NCBI GenBank assembly: GCA_001803045.1
Contig: MHAR01000006.1
Span: 1-64,000 of the forward strand
Length of the DNA: 64,000 nucleotides
Reading direction: 5' to 3'
Source of the DNA: Ignavibacteria bacterium RIFOXYB12_FULL_35_14
GTDB lineage: Bacteria > Bacteroidota > Ignavibacteria > Ignavibacteriales > Ignavibacteriaceae
The position numbers and the translations under genes are program-made. The notes below the pieces were generated by a model, which worked only from the letters and a program-made list of their open reading frames with translations, was not told the origin of the DNA and searched no databases. Positions 36,786 to 43,514 of the stretch are shown one piece after another. Position 1 is the first letter of the stretch. Each line of letters begins with the position of its first letter.

Positions 36786-36813
36786 AAAACATTAGGGATA
36801 AATTTTACTGGTT

Positions 36814-37857
36814 TTGATGATGAAAGATTGGACAGAAGAAGAAATAGATATTCTCAAGAAACACTATTCAACAAAAGGTTCTAAATTTGTTTCTGAACTT
36901 ATTGGACGAAACCCGGATTCTGTAATTGCAAAAGCCGCTCGACTTGGACTCTACATGCTTCCCAAATGGACAGAATCAGAGCTGAAATTTCTTAGAAGAT
37001 ACTACAAAGAGCACGGAGCCGTATATATTGCCGAAAAATTGGGCAAGAAACCTGACGCTGTATTAGCTAAGGCAGCACGACTTGGAATACGCTTCGATGG
37101 TAAGCGGCAATGGGCAGTATGGGAAGATAATTATCTTCGAAGGCATTATTATGACAGGGAGAAAAAATCAATTTCGCACACACTTAAGCGTTCTATTCCT
37201 GCCATTTTAGCAAGAGCACATTTGCTTAAATTGACTCAAACCAGAACAGCTAAGTGGTCGGATGCGGAGAAAAAAATTTTGCGGGAGCTTTACTCAAATA
37301 GAAAAAATACCCTCGAACAAATTTCTGAAAAATTAAATAGGTCAAAGTTTGGAATTTTGCAGCAAGCCCAGGTTTTAGGGCTTAGCAGACCGCGGAAAGA
37401 TCATCTTTGGACCGAGGAAGAGTGTAATTATCTGATCAATAACTATAAAGTTAAAAGCCATGGTGAAATTGCTAAACATCTTGGTTTAACTGCAATTTCG
37501 GTATCTCATAAAATGAATAGATTAGGGCTTAAACTTCGAAATAAGGGTCGCCTCTGGACAGAAGAGGAGAAAGATTTTATTCGAAAGAATTATAAAAAAA
37601 TACCTACAAGAGAAATTGCACGGCTTCTCAACAGGAATATTGATGCGATAATTAACAGTGCTGGACCGCTCGGCATTAGTGCCGGACGCCCTCGACCATG
37701 GACTGAATCCGAGAAAAAATATTTGCAAGAGAATTATGGCACAACACCATTGAATGAAATAGTTGCTTTTTTAGGAAGGAGTAAACAGGCAATAATTGCG
37801 CAAGCAGCTAAATCAAACTTGACTAAAAAAAGAATAAGAAAAAATATCTCGAATTAA
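36814..37857 (+). CDS. Seven tandem Myb/SANT-like helix-turn-helix repeats
   Basis: 347 residues built entirely of about seven repeats of 46-50 residues, each starting W(T/S)(E/D)xE and carrying a second helix with IAxxLxRxxxAIxxKAxxLGL. Repeat starts (residues, about): 5, 53, 103, 149, 200, 249, 297 (WTEEEID, WTESELK, WAVWEDN, WSDAEKK, WTEEECN, WTEEEKD, WTESEKK). Repeats of this type bind DNA in other proteins. No other domain, signal or membrane segment. Preceded by proS (28 nt) and followed by the CRISPR array. Function unknown; DNA binding is inference. Confidence 0.8.
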   Translation: MMMKDWTEEEIDILKKHYSTKGSKFVSELIGRNPDSVIAKAARLGLYMLPKWTESELKFLRRYYKEHGAVYIAEKLGKKPDAVLAKAARLGIRFDGKRQWAVWEDNYLRRHYYDREKKSISHTLKRSIPAILARAHLLKLTQTRTAKWSDAEKKILRELYSNRKNTLEQISEKLNRSKFGILQQAQVLGLSRPRKDHLWTEEECNYLINNYKVKSHGEIAKHLGLTAISVSHKMNRLGLKLRNKGRLWTEEEKDFIRKNYKKIPTREIARLLNRNIDAIINSAGPLGISAGRPRPWTESEKKYLQENYGTTPLNEIVAFLGRSKQAIIAQAAKSNLTKKRIRKNISN

Positions 37858-38113
37858 GATGCTCATTCTTGTAAGTATCAATCAATTTTAAGATGAGCGC
37901 ACGCTCGATTTACTATGTCCATAGAAATCTCCTCTTATTATCCGGTGCAACAAAAATCGCTGTACTTTATCATCCACCGGCTCGAGTGTGGGATGTCATT
38001 CAACTTGGTTAGCAACTTTGCTGGATAAACTAATGGATTCAACTCATTCACCATGATTAGGGACTGTTCATTTTAAGGATGAGACTTTAAATTTATAATT
38101 TTTAATTGAAACA
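37858..38113. other. Intergenic, distal to the CRISPR array
   Basis: No gene. The last bases before the first repeat, ATTGAAACAGTTTCAAT (about 38105-38121), form a palindrome where the repeat end meets its mirrored flank. This is the trailer side, since the leader lies on the other side. Confidence 0.45.
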
Positions 38114-38542
38114 GTTTCAATCCACGCGCCCGCATGGGGCGCGACGTAGCTTGTTTCGTTAAAATCTTTGTCTTAAAAAGGTTTCAATCCACGCGCCCGC
38201 ATGGGGCGCGACATAAATACCAAACATTGTTTTGTTAGTATTACCGGTTTCAATCCACGCGCCCGCATGGGGCGCGACGCTGTAAAGATTGCTAACTATT
38301 GCAAAACACCGGTTTCAATCCACGCGCCCGCATGGGGCGCGACAAAATGATATTATCAATACCACCTGACGGTGAACGTTTCAATCCACGCGCCCGCATG
38401 GGGCGCGACGTTATGACACATATGATCATCCACCACTTAATAAAGTTTCAATCCACGCGCCCGCATGGGGCGCGACTAATAAGTTTTGTGTATTTGCTAG
38501 TTGAATCTGAGTTTCAATCCACGCGCCCGCATGGGGCGCGAC
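38114..38542 (-). CRISPR. Type I-C CRISPR array, 7 repeats and 6 spacers
   Basis: Seven identical 32-bp repeats start at 38114, 38181, 38247, 38312, 38378, 38445 and 38511 (plus-strand start GTTTCAATCC, end GGGGCGCGAC); spacers are 35, 34, 33, 34, 35 and 34 nt. In the crRNA sense the repeat begins GTCGCGCCCC and ends GGATTGAAAC, the known type I-C form, so transcription runs on the minus strand, the same way as the cas genes. All repeats appear unmutated, including the last, which suggests recent activity. The ends of the stem GCGCCC/GGGCGC are processed by Cas5c. Confidence 0.97.
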
Positions 38543-38724
38543 TGTATAAATATTAACTAATTAAAAATAATAGATTTAACAACCGGTTTACGCTATACTT
38601 CAACATTCTTAGACAAAAATCCTTAGGGCTTTTCCAAAATGCAGTTTTTGCAAAATTTTTCAACAGCTAACACCCCAGCATTTTCATGTATGCTTCGGTT
38701 AGCGGTAACCAAAAGTTTACTGAA
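38543..38724 (-). promoter_or_regulatory. CRISPR leader
   Basis: An AT-rich, gene-free stretch between cas2 and the array, on the side where transcription enters and where new spacers are added. It has A/T tracts but no clear consensus promoter. Assignment rests on position and array orientation. Confidence 0.65.
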
Positions 38725-39015
38725 TTAAATGACAAGCGGGTCTTCAATACTTTGTATTCCTTTTTTTCCATAATGTTCGAGGCGGCGCTGCCAGTTAGAA
38801 CCAAGGAAATAAAATCTCAAACTGTCCTCGTTCGGCTCATAAATTGAAAGTAATATATTTTTTAGTATTTCCCACTGAGCTGGTTTCACATTACACTCGA
38901 AAACTGAATTCTGTACACGTAAACCAAAGTCCAAACAAGTTTCTGCTACTTTGCGCAGTCTCTTTTTTCCGCCCTCGGCTTTTGTGGAAACGTCATAACT
39001 AACAATTACCATCAT
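38725..39015 (-). CDS. cas2: Cas2 (type I-C)
   Basis: 96 residues, ferredoxin fold. Seen: MMVIVSYDVSTKAEGGKKRL (the conserved Asp near residue 8), LDFGLRVQNSVFECN (about 28-42) and LRFYFLGSNWQRRLEHYG (about 66-83). Cas2 holds Cas1 dimers together in the spacer-integration complex. It is 6 nt after cas1 and 182 nt before the array. Confidence 0.95.
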   Translation of the reverse strand: MMVIVSYDVSTKAEGGKKRLRKVAETCLDFGLRVQNSVFECNVKPAQWEILKNILLSIYEPNEDSLRFYFLGSNWQRRLEHYGKKGIQSIEDPLVI

Positions 39016-39021
39016 AGTTTT

Positions 39022-40050
39022 TTACTTTAAATAAAATGGTGGATACTCTTCAATGTCGCCGCGGATATACCGTGCAAGCAATTGTGCTTGGATATGCGGC
39101 AGCAAGCCAATTGTCATTTTTTCACCAAGAAATGGATGAGTGATTTCTTCTTGTTTTCTTTTTTGATATGCTGTTAGCACTTCTTTCCGTGCACTATCAG
39201 ACATTCTTACTTCGCTGGATTCTCTTATTTCAAAATCTTTTTTTGTTACTTGTTTTAAGTTGATGAGATTCAGCATTATTCTATCGCCAAGATATGCACG
39301 GAATTCCTCCATGATGTCTAATGCAAGACTCGGGCGACCTGATCTTATTTGGTGAAGAAAGCCAACCTGCGGATCAAGTCCGGTTGTTTCCACTGCTGAT
39401 CGAACATCATTTGCAATGATCGCATACAAAAAGGATAATAGTGCATTAGCCGGATCGAGCGGCGGGCGCTTTGTTCTTTGTGTAAATGTGAAATCTTCTT
39501 GCTGAGCTGTAATAAGCGAAGACAACACCCCAAAGTACAAAGTTGCACATTCACCCTCGTACCCGCGAAGCTCATTCAGACTTTCTGCGGCATGAATATT
39601 TGTCAATCTTCTTCCCATGGTTTCGGCTGCAAAAAAAACCGAGTCGGAGCAGTTATCCGGATGATTCCTTTGATGACGTAAAAGCAGATGACGATAATTT
39701 GTTACTTTCGCAGCAATTATTGGGCGGGCAATTGAAAGTGACTGTAATTCATTATCAGAAAGGTCATACTGTGCTTTCCGTAAAAGAACATTGCCTTGCT
39801 GCGCACCATACACCCGCGCAAGAAACTTTCCATTTTCCGATAGATAACTTATGCCGACATTATTCTCTGCGCAGAAGGCCATTAGTTGTGGAGTAAGCGC
39901 CTTGAACCCAAAGCATACAATGTTTTCTATTGAATAAATTGGCGCCTGAAATACTTTTTCGTTGTTGATCTCCACTACGAATGTTTCCCGTTCTTTGCGA
40001 ACAAAGGCATCGTCCGAAGTAATGTAAAGTGTGTTAAGATGTTTTTTCAT
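39022..40050 (-). CDS. cas1: Cas1 (type I-C integrase)
   Basis: 342 residues. The N-terminal beta domain (about 1-90) is followed by the alpha-helical catalytic domain. Metal-binding residues are recognisable: the Glu in LRGYEGECATLYFG (about 155-170), His in VGFLHQIRSGRPSLALD (about 222-238) and the Asp/Glu of DIMEEFRA just after. Integrates spacers together with Cas2, with Cas4 trimming the ends. 76 nt separate it from cas4, a gap that contains a perfect 15-bp inverted repeat. Confidence 0.96.
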   Translation of the reverse strand: MKKHLNTLYITSDDAFVRKERETFVVEINNEKVFQAPIYSIENIVCFGFKALTPQLMAFCAENNVGISYLSENGKFLARVYGAQQGNVLLRKAQYDLSDNELQSLSIARPIIAAKVTNYRHLLLRHQRNHPDNCSDSVFFAAETMGRRLTNIHAAESLNELRGYEGECATLYFGVLSSLITAQQEDFTFTQRTKRPPLDPANALLSFLYAIIANDVRSAVETTGLDPQVGFLHQIRSGRPSLALDIMEEFRAYLGDRIMLNLINLKQVTKKDFEIRESSEVRMSDSARKEVLTAYQKRKQEEITHPFLGEKMTIGLLPHIQAQLLARYIRGDIEEYPPFYLK

Positions 40051-40070
40051 TGGTTATCCTTGCAATGGTT

Positions 40071-40121
40071 AAAGATGACATCTTTTCACGATACTAAATC
40101 ATACGGAAAGATGTCATCTTT
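40071..40121. repeat. Perfect 15-bp inverted repeat between cas4 and cas1
   Basis: AAAGATGACATCTTT (40071-40085) and AAAGATGTCATCTTT (40107-40121) are exact inverted copies with a 21-nt loop; each arm is itself nearly palindromic. A T run follows on the plus strand, which is the wrong side for terminating the minus-strand cas operon. It may be an inserted repeat, or may shape the cas4-cas1 mRNA. Confidence 0.75.
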
Positions 40122-40126
40122 TTTTC

Positions 40127-40780
40127 TCATGCTGTGTATAATCCTGAAATATAATTTTTAAGCTTACGCTTGTTCAATGCTTTGGGCTGGCAAATATCTA
40201 TCAGCGAACAGTTACGGCATTTAGCTGAGTACTCGGCAGTAGGAACAGTTTTACTTGAGACTATTTCTCTAACTGAAGCAATTACTTGTTCGGTTTGGTT
40301 TCTTAATTCATCATCAATTTCTATTGGATTTCTTCGACGGATTTTTCCGTAAAAAAACATTCCCTTGGAAATTTGTGTGCTCAGCATTTCTTCAAGACAA
40401 AGCACTTGAGCACAAAGCTGAACCTTATCGCTAATGTCTTCCTTAGGTTCACCTGACTTGAATTCGACCGGAAGAACTTCTTCGCTGTCATTCCGGTGAA
40501 AGCCGGAATCTCCTTCTTTGTTAATTCTTTTAAATTCAACCACATCGCATCTGCCAACGATGCCGTAGTTAAACGAATGAATTCTGAGACCGCGCACAGT
40601 TTTAACATCACCTCTTGTTTCATAGGTGTCCGTATCAACTTTATCATGAAGAATTTGACCTCGCACAGTAAAAAGATTTTCATTCCAAACATCATCAACA
40701 TGAATCAATCCGCATTGCCTCGGGCAATATATGTAATGCTGCAGTGCGCTGATCAGGATGAAATCGTCTTCAGTGAACAT
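40127..40780 (-). CDS. cas4: Cas4 (CRISPR PAM-selecting nuclease)
   Basis: 217 residues, RecB-like nuclease with iron-sulfur cysteines: CPRQCG (about residues 19-24) at the start and CRNCSLIDICQP (about 188-199) at the end. Nuclease core: GRCDVVEF (about 76-83), PVEFKSGEPK (about 102-111) and VQLCAQVLCLEEML. It trims prespacers and selects the PAM with Cas1-Cas2. Between the two core strands is an extra GDSGFHRNDS, encoded by a GTCATTCCGG-type hairpin inserted in frame (40490-40509), so the loop is longer than usual; the catalytic residues are preserved. Confidence 0.93.
   Translation of the reverse strand: MFTEDDFILISALQHYIYCPRQCGLIHVDDVWNENLFTVRGQILHDKVDTDTYETRGDVKTVRGLRIHSFNYGIVGRCDVVEFKRINKEGDSGFHRNDSEEVLPVEFKSGEPKEDISDKVQLCAQVLCLEEMLSTQISKGMFFYGKIRRRNPIEIDDELRNQTEQVIASVREIVSSKTVPTAEYSAKCRNCSLIDICQPKALNKRKLKNYISGLYTA
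40487..40510. repeat. GTCATTCCGG hairpin inserted in cas4
   Basis: ATTCCGGTGAAAGCCGGAAT (40490-40509) is a hairpin with a 7-bp stem and 6-nt loop, preceded by GTC and followed by C, a dispersed repeat type found in many bacterial genomes between genes. Here it is in frame in cas4, in the loop between two core strands. Confidence 0.75.
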
Positions 40781-40785
40781 ATAAA

Positions 40786-41829
40786 TTATTTCTTCCTGCG
40801 TTTTTTAGTCTTTTTAGCTGGAGCAATTTTCTTTAGTTTTTTAACTGCCTCCTCAAAATGTTTTTCCACTTCACTTGGTTTTTCAAGCAGTTTTTTGTGA
40901 AATTTTTCATATTCTGTCTCTGCTTTTGAAATTGCAGCTTCATGACTAATTGCGCCGGCATGTGTAAGAATTTCGTGTTCGCTTAATTTTAAGAAATCAT
41001 CCAGCTTTTCAATCCAGCCTTTCATGTACATTAACCTTCGGTTTTGTGCCTGGAGTTCAGCAAATTCCAAGTAGGCAGTTACAATCCGGTTAAGTGCATC
41101 TAATTCTTTCTCACTCAAATAATTTTTTGCAATTAAAACATCAGTTTTCTTTGGGGTTTTACCAGACCAGCTTGTTAGACCCATTGATGGAAGTAAAGCA
41201 TCAGCTCGTTTAGCAATTATTTCTGCAGCAGTATGACCGTGAGCAGCCCAATGCACTTTATTTTGAACTGTCGCGAAAAATTTTTGCGATATTTCGGTGT
41301 CTGGATTATAATCTACGCTTGTAGCATATAGATCAAGCACTTTTTTCCAAAACACTTTTTCGGAAGAGCGTATATCACGAATGCGTTCAAGCAGTTCTTC
41401 AAAATATTTTCCACCGCCAAGCTGTTTCATTCGTTCGTCATCAAGAACCAATCCTTTTATTAAATATTCTTTGAGCTGTTCAGTTGCCCAAATTCTGAAT
41501 TGAGTGCCCCGATACGATTTTACCCGGTAGCCAACAGCTATAATTGCATCAAGGTTATAGTAAAGCGTTTTATATTTCTTATCATCTGAGGCAGTTGTAA
41601 AGTATTCCTTGACAACTGAATCTTCTTGTAACTCACGCTCGGTAAATATGTTCTTAATGTGAAGACTGATATTTTGTTTGGTAGTTTGGAAAAGATCGGC
41701 CATTTGAGCTTGTGTAAGCCAAACAGTTTCACCTTTCCGATGGATCGTTCCGACAAGCCGGACTTCAATTCTGCTTTTCTGATCCTCGGTTGTGTAGAGG
41801 ATTATTTGGGAGTTCGGAGATTGGTTCAT
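40786..41829 (-). CDS. RhuM family protein inserted in the cas operon
   Basis: 347 residues. Seen: VWLTQAQMADLFQTTKQNISLHIKNIF (about 36-62), a winged-helix-like region, then LYYNLDAIIAVGYRVKSYRGTQFRIWATEQLKEYL (about 89-123), hallmarks of the RhuM family. The central part (about 150-260) has LDYNPDTEISQKFFATVQNK-type and GHTAAEIIAKRADA blocks; the C-terminus is lysine-rich. RhuM was named from a Salmonella pathogenicity island and its activity is unknown; mobile-element relatives often accompany Bro-N proteins. It stands between cas7 and cas4, where type I-C loci have no gene. The ATG overlaps the stop of the broken Bro-N gene (ATGA). Confidence 0.88.
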   Translation of the reverse strand: MNQSPNSQIILYTTEDQKSRIEVRLVGTIHRKGETVWLTQAQMADLFQTTKQNISLHIKNIFTERELQEDSVVKEYFTTASDDKKYKTLYYNLDAIIAVGYRVKSYRGTQFRIWATEQLKEYLIKGLVLDDERMKQLGGGKYFEELLERIRDIRSSEKVFWKKVLDLYATSVDYNPDTEISQKFFATVQNKVHWAAHGHTAAEIIAKRADALLPSMGLTSWSGKTPKKTDVLIAKNYLSEKELDALNRIVTAYLEFAELQAQNRRLMYMKGWIEKLDDFLKLSEHEILTHAGAISHEAAISKAETEYEKFHKKLLEKPSEVEKHFEEAVKKLKKIAPAKKTKKRRKK

Positions 41830-42082
41830 GATAATCTTGGCCTTATAAAATATATTGTAATCATATCAAGGGGGGTACAAATTGTACCCCAGTTGGAATT
41901 CAACAGTTCATCTCGCTGCCGAAGTCTTTTTAAGTATTGCTTAATATCTGTGCTGTCTGTTAATGCCTCAACAACATCCGAGACCGAGAAATACCATTTC
42001 TGTTCTTGCTCGTTCCTCCGAAGGAGTCCTTCGGACATACGGAACGGATTTTTTTCGATTCAAATAATTTTATGTTTGCCAT
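41826..42082 (-). pseudogene. Bro-N-domain gene, broken by a palindrome and truncated
   Basis: From the ATG at 42082 the frame reads MANIKLFESKKIRSV, then is interrupted by a TCC...GGA palindrome (42017-42035) and soon meets a stop. The Bro-N match resumes in another frame: NEQEQKWYFSVSDVVEALT, YLKRLRQRDELL, WGTICTPLDM, and then ends after a few unrelated residues at the start of the RhuM gene. Removing a 20-bp insert restores SVW-NEQEQKW. Bro-N proteins are phage-type antirepressors. The 3' half expected for a full Bro-N protein is also missing. Confidence 0.8.
42017..42035. repeat. 19-bp palindrome inserted in the Bro-N gene
   Basis: TCCGAAGGAGTCCTTCGGA: perfect 9-bp arms around one base. 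The inferred insertion is 20 bp, which shifts the frame. Same TCC...GGA design as 28688, 32142 and 50628. Confidence 0.8.
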
Positions 42083-42165
42083 AAGCTTCCTTTCAAAGCG
42101 TTACAAAATGTGACTGTTACAAGAGTAGGGACAAATTGTACCTACACTTTGAGTGTTACTTTGTC

Positions 42166-43104
42166 TTAAGAAACATCAACAACTTTAAACGTTTCAGGAA
42201 ATGTTTTGCCATCAAGAAGAATTTCATAATCCGTAAACTCTCTTGCCGGTTTAGTTTCATCGTTTGTGCGTTTCCACGTTACTCTTTCAAACAGTTCATG
42301 TGCTGGTTTGTTGCCGAGAGCATCTTTATGTTTAAACACAACTAGTTTTCTTGTGCTCATAAGACCGCGTGCTGCTGAATGATCGTGATCAAACATTTGT
42401 TGCATTGCATTCCAAAAAATATCAAGATCTTCAGTTGAAAAACCGGTTCCATTTTTTTCATTAGCCAAGTGGGCAGAAATAAAACCGTGTGCACGGTACA
42501 AACCATAAGGTACGGTGTATTTGCGACCAAATGTGCGTTCTTTTTCTAAATCTTTTTCATTTGTTACTGCCATACGCGTAATACTATGCTCTAAAGCAAT
42601 CACTGGTTCAACCGAACGAGCAAATGTGAGTTGAACGGGACCCCGGACTTGTCCACCAGTCTTTCTAAGTTTCTTGTCGTCTACCGATTCGCCAACCTTT
42701 TCTTTATCACTGGTTGCAAGGACAGCACCAAAAGTTCGAATGTCATAAAACTTATTGCACATGTGTTTGCGTGTACTTTCTTCTGCATTCCTCTTTTCTT
42801 CTACTGACTTGATTGTCTTGCCTTTATTTGTTTCATCCCATGATGAAACAATTGCCCTATTCAAAACAGCTTTTTCCCGTACAAAAATCGCCCATGGTGG
42901 TACTGGATTTTCTTCATCTTTTTGTGGATGAGTTATTTGTAAATAGTTCCTTACTTTGCGTTTTAAGCAGACATCTGTTACTAGTCCCCCGCCTGTTTCT
43001 GCATCAATACGTGGTAAGTTTCCAGCATCTGGATCACCATTTGGATTTCCGTCTTTTACATCAAAGAAAAAGACAAAGTCATAGCGATTATTAATAGAAT
43101 TCAT
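42166..43104 (-). CDS. cas7: Cas7c (Csd2) backbone subunit
   Basis: 312 residues, RAMP fold. Seen: FVFFFDVKDGNPNGDPDAGNLPR-type start (residues about 10-30, the Csd2 signature), GGGLVTDVCLKRKVRNYL (about 37-54), FYDIRTFGAVLAT (about 118-130) and RGPVQLTFARSVEPV (about 153-167), then ARGLMSTRKLVVFKH. Multiple copies coat the crRNA in the type I-C Cascade complex. Located 2 nt after cas8c. Confidence 0.96.
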   Translation of the reverse strand: MNSINNRYDFVFFFDVKDGNPNGDPDAGNLPRIDAETGGGLVTDVCLKRKVRNYLQITHPQKDEENPVPPWAIFVREKAVLNRAIVSSWDETNKGKTIKSVEEKRNAEESTRKHMCNKFYDIRTFGAVLATSDKEKVGESVDDKKLRKTGGQVRGPVQLTFARSVEPVIALEHSITRMAVTNEKDLEKERTFGRKYTVPYGLYRAHGFISAHLANEKNGTGFSTEDLDIFWNAMQQMFDHDHSAARGLMSTRKLVVFKHKDALGNKPAHELFERVTWKRTNDETKPAREFTDYEILLDGKTFPETFKVVDVS

Positions 43105-43106
43105 TT

Positions 43107-43514
43107 TTATTCTCCTTTGTTAGAATTAATGGTTGTTTGTTCTAATTCATCAGAATCTTTTTTATTTGTAAAGAAATCCTGCTTTTGATGATAATACCCC
43201 AATGAAAAAAGAGCTTGTTGCTCCATTGACAAATGAGCCGGAATATTTAGTGCTACTAGTTTATCCATTATTTCCCCTTTGAGACTTTCAAAAAATCCTT
43301 TTGACTTTTCAATTTTGCCTAAATGATGTCCATATAATTTTTCCAATAATGGTAAAACACTTATTGGAGAAGATGAAAATGCACCATAAAATCGATCACG
43401 AATCCCGGCATTTGGCTCCTTATAATTATTCGCTGCATTCTGAGCCCTTTCAAGCACTGCGAAAAGTCTACCAAGTAGATAGCCAGGATTAGTATTTGTT
43501 TTATCTAAAGCCAT
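43107..43514 (-). CDS. cas11c: Cas11c small subunit, internal start within cas8c
   Basis: 135 residues in the same frame as the end of cas8c, from an ATG at 43514 (MALDKTNTNPGYLLGRLF). A strong Shine-Dalgarno, AAGGAGATCAC, lies directly before it although this is the middle of a gene. In type I-C systems the small subunit is known to be made by internal translation of cas8c, and this site fits. It would form the belly of the Cascade complex next to Cas8c. Confidence 0.75.
   Translation of the reverse strand: MALDKTNTNPGYLLGRLFAVLERAQNAANNYKEPNAGIRDRFYGAFSSSPISVLPLLEKLYGHHLGKIEKSKGFFESLKGEIMDKLVALNIPAHLSMEQQALFSLGYYHQKQDFFTNKKDSDELEQTTINSNKGE

Noticed and set aside
38299-38556. 85-residue plus-strand frame over the CRISPR array
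   Set aside because: Its repeated FNPRARMGRD units are only the translation of the CRISPR repeats.
39543-39896. 117-residue plus-strand frame inside cas1
   Set aside because: Opposite-strand shadow of a well-supported cas1 gene.
41659-42084. 141-residue plus-strand frame across the RhuM start and Bro-N remnant
   Set aside because: Antisense to recognisable genes and has no family resemblance.
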